This document shows positions 1-4,742 of a DNA stretch of 5,867 nt, piece by piece. Source of the stretch: OCS116 cluster bacterium (GTDB taxonomy: Bacteria; Pseudomonadota; Alphaproteobacteria; Rhizobiales; OSC116). The position numbers were made by a program, and so were the translations under genes. Positions within the stretch are counted from its first letter, which is position 1. Each line of letters opens with the position of its first letter. Where the stretch lies: assembly GCA_002402005.2 (NCBI GenBank), contig NVUS02000173.1, forward strand, positions 1 to 5,867, in the 5' to 3' direction. The notes beneath the pieces are model-generated. The model was not told the DNA's origin and made no database searches. It was given only the letters and a program-made list of their open reading frames with translations.

Positions 1-104
1 ACCCAATTAACCTAAGACGTTTGGCCGCACGGCCAATCGCCACCTTGTCGCTAGAAGCACAAGAGAAACACGAAAAACGCGAGCGCGTCTACCGAGATGC
101 GTAA
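1..104 (+). CDS. dksA: DksA-family RNA polymerase-binding regulator, C-terminal fragment (5' end outside window)
   Basis: This is the 3' end of a gene that begins before the window. Reading from base 3 gives 33 residues and a TAA stop at 102-104. The fragment contains RRLAARPIATLSLEAQEKH and ends in ERVYRDA. That resembles the C-terminus of alphaproteobacterial DksA proteins as I remember them (a [RK]RLEARPIATLS-type stretch followed by a charged helix after the zinc finger). DksA binds the RNA polymerase secondary channel and works with ppGpp to adjust transcription, including of rRNA and flagellar genes in studied bacteria. The zinc-finger cysteines and the coiled-coil tip lie outside the window, so they cannot be checked. 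The gene converges on flgH, a neighbourhood seen in other alphaproteobacteria, which supports the call. The identification rests on 33 residues plus context. Confidence 0.8.
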   Translation, partial: PINLRRLAARPIATLSLEAQEKHEKRERVYRDA

Positions 105-127
105 TTCGCGTTGATCTTGGGCAGAAT

Positions 128-163
128 AATTGTCTCATGGACTAATCGTCCACTATGACAGTT
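128..163 (+). other. Nested hairpin in repeat unit 1
   Basis: The outer arms are AATTGTC (128-134) and GACAGTT (157-163). They pair fully only as plus-strand RNA, because one position is a U-G wobble. Inside them sits a second perfect stem, TGGAC (138-142) with GTCCA (148-152), around a 5-base loop. The inner stem corresponds to the extra 16 bases that unit 1 has over unit 2. Its role is not known; processing, RNA stability or a protein-binding site are all possible. Confidence 0.6.
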
Positions 164-230
164 TATTCTTACAATATCTTAGCGAATTACACATCTGTAC
201 TGGGTGTGTGGCCATGGTCTTGGGTGGAAT

Positions 231-250
231 AATTGTCTGTTATGACAATT
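231..250 (+). other. Hairpin in repeat unit 2
   Basis: Perfect 7-base inverted repeat AATTGTC (231-237) and GACAATT (244-250) around a 6-base loop, at the same place in the unit as the outer stem of the unit 1 hairpin. The 3' arm differs by one base from that of unit 1, and pairing is kept on the plus strand in both. Confidence 0.65.
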
Positions 251-324
251 TGTTCTTACAATATCTTTGTGAATTACATATCTGTGCTGAGTGTGTTGTT
301 TTGATTTTGGGCGGAATAAGTTTG

Positions 325-352
325 AGCCAAGCCTTCGGGCTTGGCTTTTTTT
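325..352 (+). terminator. Rho-independent terminator for dksA
   Basis: A perfect 9-bp stem AGCCAAGCC (325-333) / GGCTTGGCT (338-346) is closed by a stable TTCG tetraloop and followed by a run of T through 352. It lies about 220 bases after the dksA stop, directly behind the partial third repeat unit, so the repeat array would be part of the dksA transcript. The reverse direction lacks a comparable T run, so I read it as one-way. Confidence 0.95.
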
Positions 353-363
353 ATGCGTAGGCG

Positions 364-392
364 AAAAAAAACCGCAGCGGTTAGGCTGCGGT
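364..392 (-). terminator. Rho-independent terminator of the flgF-flgG-flgA-flgH operon
   Basis: On the minus strand an 8-bp stem ACCGCAGC / GCTGCGGT (392-385 with 378-371) has a 6-base loop and is followed by eight T residues (371-364 read in reverse). It lies 46 bases beyond the flgH stop codon. Together with the plus-strand terminator at 325-352 it forms a back-to-back pair that insulates the two converging transcripts. Confidence 0.92.
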
Positions 393-400
393 GAGTTGAT

Positions 401-418
401 GTGCCTCTAATGAGGCAC
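401..418 (-). other. Perfect hairpin between flgH stop and operon terminator
   Basis: GTGCCTC (401-407) and GAGGCAC (412-418) form a 7-bp GC-rich stem with a 4-base loop. No T run follows on either strand, so it is not a terminator by itself. In the flgH transcript it would lie about 20 bases after the stop and 8 bases before the terminator stem, a place where a hairpin could shield the mRNA 3' end. That role is inference. Confidence 0.6.
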
Positions 419-438
419 GGCTGAAACTGTCGGTTAAG

Positions 439-1191
439 TTAGAAAGGTAGCAATACATCTAAGACCTGTTGGCCATAGCGTGGTTGTTGCATGTCGCTGA
501 TTTGACCACGGCCACCATATGAAATGCGGGCTTCGGCAATGCGGCTGCTGTCTATCGTATTGTCACTATTAACATCGGATGGGCGGACGATGCCGGCAAT
601 GATAAGCTCTCTAACCTCAAAATTAACCCGCACTTCTTGGCGGCCTTCAATGACTAGATTGCCATTAGGCAATTTTTGAATGATGACGGCGGCGACTTTT
701 AGATTTAAGCTTTCTTGACGGTTAACTGAGCCATTGCCGGTCGATTTACTGGTATTGCCGAAGCCAACCAATTTTGAAGGGTCAAGACCCAAATCGGGCA
801 CAGCATTGGCAATGCCTTGAATGATACCGCCAAAGGCATCAATGCCAAATTCTTCGTTAGATGTGCGGCCTCTGGTGGTGGTGTTGGCAATTTTGGCTCT
901 GTCTGAAATGTCAATATTGATGGTGACAATGTCGCCAACATCCGCGGCGCGGTTGTCGCCAAAAAATGTGCCACTGCCTTGTGACCACAAAGACGCAGCA
1001 TATTTTTTACGAGTTTGTTTTTTACCCATTGGCATTTGCACAGCACGATAGCCGACTTTTTCGGTTGGGCTTTCAATCGATGTCAGGGCGGGTGCTTGGC
1101 CAATGTTTTTTAAACGATCGCCAGCGCCACATGCAGCGAGCATGGACAGAGCGATGAGTGCGCCTGATATTTTAAAGAGTATATTTGTCAT
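439..1191 (-). CDS. flgH: Flagellar L-ring lipoprotein FlgH
   Basis: FlgH forms the outer-membrane L ring, the bushing through which the flagellar rod passes. The 250-residue product has the usual family length. Residues 1-20 are a lipoprotein signal peptide with a clear lipobox (Leu18-Ala-Ala-Cys21), so Cys21 would be lipidated and the protein sorted to the outer membrane. The family core is visible at about 67-95 (SLW, GSGTFFGDNRAADVGDIVTI), followed by the NTTT-rich segment, a VEGRQEVRVNFEVREL-like stretch near 182-195, and the YGGRG region near the C-terminus. The ATG at 1191 is supported by the signal peptide and an upstream AGGCTGA on the minus strand. It is the last gene of the operon, 21 bases after flgA, which serves the neighbouring P ring. 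The P-ring gene flgI, next to flgH in enterobacteria, is absent here; the operon ends at a terminator instead. Confidence 0.96.
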   Translation of the reverse strand: MTNILFKISGALIALSMLAACGAGDRLKNIGQAPALTSIESPTEKVGYRAVQMPMGKKQTRKKYAASLWSQGSGTFFGDNRAADVGDIVTINIDISDRAKIANTTTRGRTSNEEFGIDAFGGIIQGIANAVPDLGLDPSKLVGFGNTSKSTGNGSVNRQESLNLKVAAVIIQKLPNGNLVIEGRQEVRVNFEVRELIIAGIVRPSDVNSDNTIDSSRIAEARISYGGRGQISDMQQPRYGQQVLDVLLPF

Positions 1192-1212
1192 GGTTTCAGC
1201 CTGTTTATTTAC

Positions 1213-2205
1213 TTATTTTGATGCAATTTTTGCATTCGTTTGTAGTGAATTGAGGGTCATTGCCTGATCTATGCCAGTTACAATGGCATCAACTTGTCTG
1301 CCTGATTGTAGGTTTAAAACGCGGATGAGTGAGCCATCTGCGCCAGTGGTGAGGGCGCGGGCTTTGATGTTTAAGCGAACGCGGCCCATTCTGAATTGCA
1401 GATTGATGATGCTGTTCTTTTTGACCAGATCGGCGAGTTTAAGCAAATTCTCATTCACCGGTTGCATGGCTCTGATGCTATTTTTTGCCGATTTTCCGAC
1501 AATGTCTTCAACATCTAACAGGACGTTTGCTGCCACTCTGCGGCTATTAAGTTGGATGAGTTTAATGTCCGAAAGTTTGATGATTTGATCGCGTCTTATG
1601 TTGTTTGCAAACACCGGAATGCTGATCATATTTTCGACTTTGCCGCTGAGTTGCTGGGTGCGGTAACGGCCATTGGTAAAATATTTAAACTCAATGTTAA
1701 ATTGGTCGCTGAATGGGCGGTAAGTGAAATCTGAGATTTCGAATTTTGAATAATCGCTGGCTGCGATGGTGATGGTTTTGAAATTATCGTTGAGATTGAC
1801 CCGGGTTTGGCTGGTATCGCCAGAAATATATTGATTGGCAATGGCATGATCGATGATCAGGCTTTTGATGGTTTCCACATCGATGGTTTTGGCTTTGCGA
1901 ATGATGGTGACTTTGGTGTAATTGTGCAGGTTTTTCCAATCAAGGTCATATTGATTGGCAATGGCTTGCAAATTTTTGAACGACAAGACACCTTTGCGGC
2001 CAAGCGGCGGGGCTTGAAACAATTCATCATCAGAAAACGGGCCGTTGACATCAAAAATATCACCAAGACGCACCACATTGTCGTTGACTTCAACCTGATC
2101 AGAAACCAGCATTTCGGCAGCGGCGAAATGCGGAACTGCCAAACATGCTGCGCCGATGGCGATGAATGTATAGGCTTTAGATTTTAGGCTTTTGATGATG
2201 TTCAT
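1213..2205 (-). CDS. flgA: Flagellar P-ring assembly chaperone FlgA
   Basis: FlgA is a periplasmic chaperone needed for FlgI to assemble into the P ring. I chose the ATG at 2205 (330 residues). It gives a normal Sec signal peptide: basic n-region (KSLKSK), hydrophobic core, and an Ala-Ala-Ala site near residues 28-30. An in-frame GTG at 2226, two bases after the flgG stop, would add seven residues, several of them charged, ahead of the signal. Neither start has a good Shine-Dalgarno sequence. The mature part has a variable N-terminal region, then a SAF-type segment at about 195-257 (SIPVFANNIRRDQII ... LSDI ... DIVGKSAKNSI), and the closing FlgA beta domain at about 264-314 (INLQFRMGRVRLNIKARAL ... 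IRVLNLQSGRQVDAIVTG). The length exceeds that of enterobacterial FlgA (about 220) and fits the longer alphaproteobacterial form. Identity to named homologues cannot be measured here. An 18-base exact direct repeat encodes AIANQY twice (residues 81-86 and 121-126). Confidence 0.92.
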   Translation of the reverse strand: MNIIKSLKSKAYTFIAIGAACLAVPHFAAAEMLVSDQVEVNDNVVRLGDIFDVNGPFSDDELFQAPPLGRKGVLSFKNLQAIANQYDLDWKNLHNYTKVTIIRKAKTIDVETIKSLIIDHAIANQYISGDTSQTRVNLNDNFKTITIAASDYSKFEISDFTYRPFSDQFNIEFKYFTNGRYRTQQLSGKVENMISIPVFANNIRRDQIIKLSDIKLIQLNSRRVAANVLLDVEDIVGKSAKNSIRAMQPVNENLLKLADLVKKNSIINLQFRMGRVRLNIKARALTTGADGSLIRVLNLQSGRQVDAIVTGIDQAMTLNSLQTNAKIASK

Positions 2206-2229
2206 AAGGTTATCTTTATCGGTCACTAA

Positions 2230-3015
2230 TTATTTAAGTCTGGCGGTGATTGACATCATTTCATCGGATACGGTGATGACTTTTGAGTTCATCTCATAGG
2301 CCCGTTGGGCGGCGATCAAATCTGAAATCTCTTGAACAGCGTTGACGTTGGATTGTTCTATATATTTTTGCAACAAGCTGCCGGCGCCTTCATTGGTTGC
2401 GATCACTGTATTGGCGGCGCCAGAAGAAGGGGTTTCGAGCAATAAGTTATCACCGATGGCTTCGAGGCCAGCTTTGTTGGCAAAACGGGAAAGGGTGATT
2501 TGGCCCATATTGGTGACCGCAGTGTCATCATCCAAAAAGGCTTCGACCATGCCATCAACGCTGATCGAAATGTCACGGGCATTTTCGGGGATGATGATGT
2601 TTGGCACAAGCTTATAACCATCTAGGGTGACCATATTGCCTTCTGAATCACGCTCGAATGTACCATCTCTGGTGTAAGCGGTTTGGCCATTTGGCATTTC
2701 GACTTGGAAGAAACCTTCACCTCTAATCGCCACGTCTAGTGCTTTGTCGGTTGGGCTTAAGCCACCTTGAGTCATGATGCGGTAAGTCGCGCCGGTTTTA
2801 ACACCCGCACCGACTTGAATGCCTGAGGGCACTGTGCTGCCATTCGCTGATGAGCTAGAGCCGCCGCGGCGTAGATTTTGATAAAGTAGATCTTGAAATT
2901 CGGCACGTTGGCGTTTGTAGCCAGTGGTACGCATGTTGGCGATGTTATTCGAGATCACTTCAACGTTAAGCTGTTGAGCCATCATACCGGTAGATGCTGT
3001 GTGTAGAGATTTCAT
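2230..3015 (-). CDS. flgG: Flagellar distal rod protein FlgG
   Basis: FlgG builds the distal rod, the drive shaft spanning periplasm and outer membrane, and is exported by the flagellar type III apparatus without a cleaved signal. The 261 residues match the family length almost exactly. The N-terminal rod/hook/filament signature is plain (SNNIANMRTTGYKRQ, residues 22-36), followed by the FQDLLYQ segment. The middle beta domain (about 90-200) includes the GEGFFQVEMPNGQTAYTRDG stretch typical of rod and hook proteins. The C-terminal helix carries EQSNVNAVQEISDLIAAQRAYEMNSKVI, which pairs with the N-terminal helix in the assembled rod. The ATG at 3015 has AGGA eight bases upstream. It follows flgF by 21 bases and its stop lies just before flgA, so the genes are probably co-transcribed. 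Confidence 0.98.
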   Translation of the reverse strand: MKSLHTASTGMMAQQLNVEVISNNIANMRTTGYKRQRAEFQDLLYQNLRRGGSSSSANGSTVPSGIQVGAGVKTGATYRIMTQGGLSPTDKALDVAIRGEGFFQVEMPNGQTAYTRDGTFERDSEGNMVTLDGYKLVPNIIIPENARDISISVDGMVEAFLDDDTAVTNMGQITLSRFANKAGLEAIGDNLLLETPSSGAANTVIATNEGAGSLLQKYIEQSNVNAVQEISDLIAAQRAYEMNSKVITVSDEMMSITARLK

Positions 3016-3036
3016 GGTTTTTTCCTAACTGTATGA

Positions 3037-3774
3037 TTAATTGACTTGCGCTAATTTATTGATTGAGCTGGTTTTTAATTCGCTCATTTTTTCGATCATG
3101 TTGGCGCTGCGTTCATAGGCCCGTTGCACTTCGATCATTTTGGTGATTTGTAGAACTGGGTTTACGTTTGATTTTTCGATCACGCCTTGTGCCACCATGA
3201 CATTGTCTGGCCGTTGTGCTCGCTCTGGCGATGAGAAAAGGTTGGCGCCATCTTTTTGCAATAGATGTTGGTTGTTAAATACTGAAATATCCAATCTGCC
3301 ACGTTCGCCTTGGTTGGTTGAAACCATACCGTCTTTGGCGATGGAGATGTCAATCTCACCTGGTTCAAACCGGATTGTTTCGCCATTCACCATCACTGGA
3401 AAGCCGGATATAGTGACCAATTGGCCATCGGCATCAAGTGAGAAATGGCCGTCTCTTGTATAGCGGTCACCATTTGGAGTTTCGATGGTGAACCAGCCTT
3501 CGCCGTTAATGGCAACATCTAATGGGTTGTCTGTGGTTTGCATTGGGCCGGTTGTGAAATCGCGTTTTAGGCCAGTATCGGCTACATATGATAGATAATT
3601 AGAACCTGCTGAATGACCGGGCATGCTCGCACCTGGCATGATATATTCCTGCATGATCAGGTTTTCGACCTTAAAGCCGGCAGTGTTCATGTTGGCTAGA
3701 TTGTTCGCAACTGTATTCAATTGCCGTTTGAGGGCAACTTGTTGTGACAGTCCGATTCTAATTGCGTTATTCAT
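3037..3774 (-). CDS. flgF: Flagellar proximal rod protein FlgF
   Basis: FlgF is one of the proximal rod subunits that precede FlgG in rod assembly. The 245-residue product has the rod-family N-terminal signature ANNLANMNTAGFKVE (residues 23-37), a middle domain with GEGWFTIETPNGDRYTRDGHF, and the C-terminal KSNVNPVLQITKMIEVQRAYERSANMIEKM helix. The NTAGFK form and the length below FlgG's 261 favour FlgF over a second FlgG. It is the first gene of the left-going operon. The ATG at 3774 gives the family N-terminus without extension; only a weak GAGCTGA-like ribosome site precedes it. A near-consensus sigma-54 promoter ends 55 bases upstream of the start codon, giving a predicted leader of about 40 bases. 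Confidence 0.97.
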   Translation of the reverse strand: MNNAIRIGLSQQVALKRQLNTVANNLANMNTAGFKVENLIMQEYIMPGASMPGHSAGSNYLSYVADTGLKRDFTTGPMQTTDNPLDVAINGEGWFTIETPNGDRYTRDGHFSLDADGQLVTISGFPVMVNGETIRFEPGEIDISIAKDGMVSTNQGERGRLDISVFNNQHLLQKDGANLFSSPERAQRPDNVMVAQGVIEKSNVNPVLQITKMIEVQRAYERSANMIEKMSELKTSSINKLAQVN

Positions 3775-3799
3775 GGTTCAGCTCAATTTATATTTTGAT

Positions 3800-3814
3800 C
3801 ATGTTTTTTACATG
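3800..3814 (-). other. Small inverted repeat in the predicted flgF leader
   Basis: CATGT (3800-3804) and ACATG (3810-3814) pair around a 5-base A/T loop. If the sigma-54 start site is near 3817, this hairpin would sit two or three bases from the mRNA 5' end, where such structures can protect against decay. The stem is short and could be chance. Confidence 0.35.
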
Positions 3815-3828
3815 TTGCCTATATCAAT

Positions 3829-3843
3829 GCATTAAGCGTGCCA
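3829..3843 (-). promoter_or_regulatory. Sigma-54 (RpoN) promoter of flgF-flgG-flgA-flgH
   Basis: Read on the minus strand, the sequence is TTGGCACGCTTAATGCAT. It contains the full -24 element TGGCAC (3843-3838), exactly the spacing of TGGCAC-N5-TTGC, and the invariant GC of the -12 element (3830-3829); only the first T of TTGC is replaced by A. The predicted transcription start is near 3817, about 43 bases before the flgF ATG. Sigma-54 control of rod and ring genes matches the late tier of the Caulobacter flagellar hierarchy (established knowledge); assignment to this gene is inference from position and direction. Confidence 0.85.
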
Positions 3844-3902
3844 ATTTCTAAACCTATATAAAACAGTGTGTTATGCGGGGGTGATGGATTGCGAGTGGCG
3901 AA

Positions 3903-3936
3903 GGGGCAAAAAATGCAGGGTAAAAATTGCCGCTTT
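3903..3936. promoter_or_regulatory. Candidate enhancer region for the sigma-54 activator
   Basis: Sigma-54 promoters need a bacterial enhancer-binding protein (FlbD in Caulobacter flagellar genes) bound roughly 80-150 bases upstream. This stretch lies about 86-119 bases upstream of the predicted flgF start and contains the dyad GGCAA (3905-3909) / TTGCC (3927-3931), plus a second A-run flanked by GC (GCAAAAAATGC). I do not know the activator's exact motif in this organism, so this is a positional guess supported by symmetry. Confidence 0.35.
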
Positions 3937-3945
3937 TGTCAGAAG

Positions 3946-3961
3946 TTAATGATTCATTAAC
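3946..3961 (+). promoter_or_regulatory. CtrA-binding box with internal GANTC site
   Basis: TTAATGATTCATTAAC matches the CtrA consensus TTAA-N7-TTAAC exactly and continues as TTAACCAT. It is also a perfect dyad (TTAATGA / TCATTAA around one base). The 7-base spacer contains GATTC (3951-3955), a GANTC site that the alphaproteobacterial CcrM methylase would modify. In Caulobacter, early flagellar genes are CtrA-regulated with the box overlapping the -35 region, as proposed here for fliL. It lies about 130 bases upstream of the flgF start site, so it could also influence that promoter. Confidence 0.8.
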
Positions 3962-3984
3962 CATAATTTATGTATGAATATAGT
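3957..3984 (+). promoter_or_regulatory. Probable fliL-fliM promoter (-35 inside CtrA box, -10 TATAGT)
   Basis: A -35-like TTAACC (3957-3962), shared with the right half of the CtrA box, is followed after 16 bases by TATAGT (3979-3984). The predicted start is near 3991, giving a leader of about 70 bases before fliL. The -35 is poor by itself, as expected for a promoter that needs CtrA to recruit polymerase. The element assignment is by eye. Confidence 0.5.
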
Positions 3985-4062
3985 GAAAAGATTTATGAGT
4001 TTTTGGCGAATCTGTCATAAAGGACGATGAGGCAATACATACAAAGTAGCGAATGAAATATT

Positions 4063-4575
4063 ATGGCGGAAACAGATGGCACGGTCGATGAGACCGAAGA
4101 AGATGCAGCTCCAAAAAAGGGCGGCAAGAAAAAACTAATCATTATCATTGTGGCGGCGATTGTTATATTGGCCATTGGTGGTGGTGCAGGCGCTTACTTT
4201 ATGGGCATGTTTGATGCCGAAGTGGTGATGGAAGATGGCGAAATGCCTGAACCGGTCAAAGAAAAAGTTGTTTACCAATATTATGACATGCCTGAAATGT
4301 TGATTAACTTGCAGGCCGATGGCGGGCAAGTGCGTTATTTGAAGCTGCTGGTCAGCGTTGAATATGAAGCAGGCATTGACACGGCGTCGGTGATTGCGGC
4401 CAAACCACAAATTGAAGATTTATTTCAGACTTATTTGCGCGAATTGACGCCGACTGAGCTGCAAGGGTCTATGGGTGTATTTAGATTGAGAGAAGAGTTG
4501 TTAAAGCGGATTAATTTAATCCTAGCACCTGAACGCATTAACGGAATTTTATTTAAGAAAATTGTTGTGCAATAG
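4063..4575 (+). CDS. fliL: Flagellar basal body-associated protein FliL
   Basis: FliL is a single-pass inner-membrane protein around the stator-rotor interface that supports motor torque and stator function. The 170-residue product has the family plan: an acidic cytoplasmic N-terminus (1-17), a lysine cluster (18-24), one transmembrane helix (about 25-47), and a periplasmic domain (about 65-170) with the YYDMPEMLINLQ entry strand and the closing INGILFKKIVVQ, matching the family's usual C-terminal strand. The ATG at 4063 is the first possible start because a TGA lies in frame at 4054. No good Shine-Dalgarno sequence precedes it; an AAAGGA lies about 39 bases upstream, too far to serve it. It is the first gene of the right-going operon, behind the CtrA box, with fliM following. 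Confidence 0.95.
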   Translation: MAETDGTVDETEEDAAPKKGGKKKLIIIIVAAIVILAIGGGAGAYFMGMFDAEVVMEDGEMPEPVKEKVVYQYYDMPEMLINLQADGGQVRYLKLLVSVEYEAGIDTASVIAAKPQIEDLFQTYLRELTPTELQGSMGVFRLREELLKRINLILAPERINGILFKKIVVQ

Positions 4576-4612
4576 GCTTAGATTGAGAATGGAACAAGCA
4601 TTTATGTGCTTT

Positions 4613-4618
4613 AGAGGT
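4613..4618 (+). promoter_or_regulatory. Shine-Dalgarno sequence that would serve a CTG start of fliM at 4623
   Basis: AGAGGT (4613-4618) sits four bases before an in-frame CTG at 4623. No purine-rich ribosome site precedes the first in-frame ATG of fliM (4743), so this site helps decide the start. A 5-bp hairpin, AAGCA (4596-4600) / TGCTT (4607-4611), ends one base before it and could modulate its access. Confidence 0.45.
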
Positions 4619-4622
4619 AGAC

Positions 4623-4742
4623 CTGTCTGAAACAGATGATGATGGAGAAGACCTAACCGCAGACTGGGGTGCGGCGCTTCAGGAACAAGTTGAAGGTGAA
4701 GGCGGCACGTTTGACGAAGACGTAGCGGCGCAGTGGGCCTCC
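4623..4742 (+). other. Probable N-terminal extension of FliM starting at CTG
   Basis: The fliM frame stays open upstream of the ATG at 4743 back to a TGA at 4584-4586, with no ATG, GTG or TTG in between. From a CTG at 4623 it adds 40 residues beginning (M)SETDDDGEDLTADW. The segment is strongly acidic, like the residues after 4743, and contains two related motifs, DLTADWGAALQEQ and DVAAQWASMMDE. The ATG at 4743 would cut the second motif in half. Alphaproteobacterial FliM proteins, as I recall them, often begin with an acidic stretch carrying an AxxWxAMM-like motif. A real CTG start, a +1 frameshift from the small frame starting at 4589, or a base error in the sequence would each explain it. 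Confidence 0.6.

Larger units (their letters stand above)
111..319 (+). repeat. Imperfect tandem repeat of about 2.2 units in the dksA 3' UTR
   Basis: Unit 1 is 111-213 (103 bases), unit 2 is 214-300 (87 bases), and a third partial unit (301-319) runs into the terminator hairpin. All three open with a version of TTGATYTTGGGYRGAATAA. Units 1 and 2 agree at about 70 of 85 aligned positions, and most differences are transitions. Unit 1 is 16 bases longer because of extra sequence near 136-153 that itself forms a small hairpin. The stretch starts six bases after the dksA stop and is AT-richer than the coding DNA. Function is unknown. A frame is open across both units from a TTG at 130 to 360, but it is probably not a gene. 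Confidence 0.85.
3775..4062. other. Divergent flgF / fliL control region (288 bases)
   Basis: This gene-free stretch separates the two operons. From left to right it holds the flgF leader with a small hairpin, a sigma-54 promoter (minus strand), a G-rich stretch of no recognised function (about 3874-3907), a possible enhancer region, the CtrA box with a GATTC inside it, the proposed fliL -10, and the fliL leader with a second GANTC site (GAATC, 4008-4012). The leader also has a nine-codon frame, 4027-4056, with AGGA only two bases ahead of its ATG, so I do not call it a gene. Confidence 0.8.

Noticed and set aside
130..360. 76-codon plus-strand frame across the tandem repeat, with a repeated YDxLFLQYLxELHIC pattern in its translation
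   Set aside because: It starts at TTG without a ribosome site, runs through the terminator hairpin and its T tract, and the apparent protein repeat follows automatically because unit 2 is 87 bases, a multiple of three. Differences between units fall only slightly more often at third positions (about 7, 4 and 3 at positions 3, 1 and 2), not enough to claim coding.
1807..2187. Long plus-strand frame opposite flgA (126 codons)
   Set aside because: It lies wholly antisense to a well-supported flgA and has no family features or ribosome site; a shadow of codon bias.
4001..4016. Possible second sigma-54 promoter (TTGGCGAATCTGTCAT) in front of fliL
   Set aside because: It has the GG but lacks the GC at the -12 position and the CAC of the -24 element; both are needed for a credible call.
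4027..4056. Nine-codon frame (MRQYIQSSE) just upstream of fliL as a leader peptide
   Set aside because: The AGGA sequence is only two bases from its ATG, too close for normal initiation, and no attenuator-like alternative hairpins are visible.
4589..4630. 13-codon frame (MEQAFMCFRGRPV) between fliL and fliM
   Set aside because: It has no good ribosome site and no recognisable content. It is kept only as a possible route (reinitiation or +1 shift) into the FliM frame.
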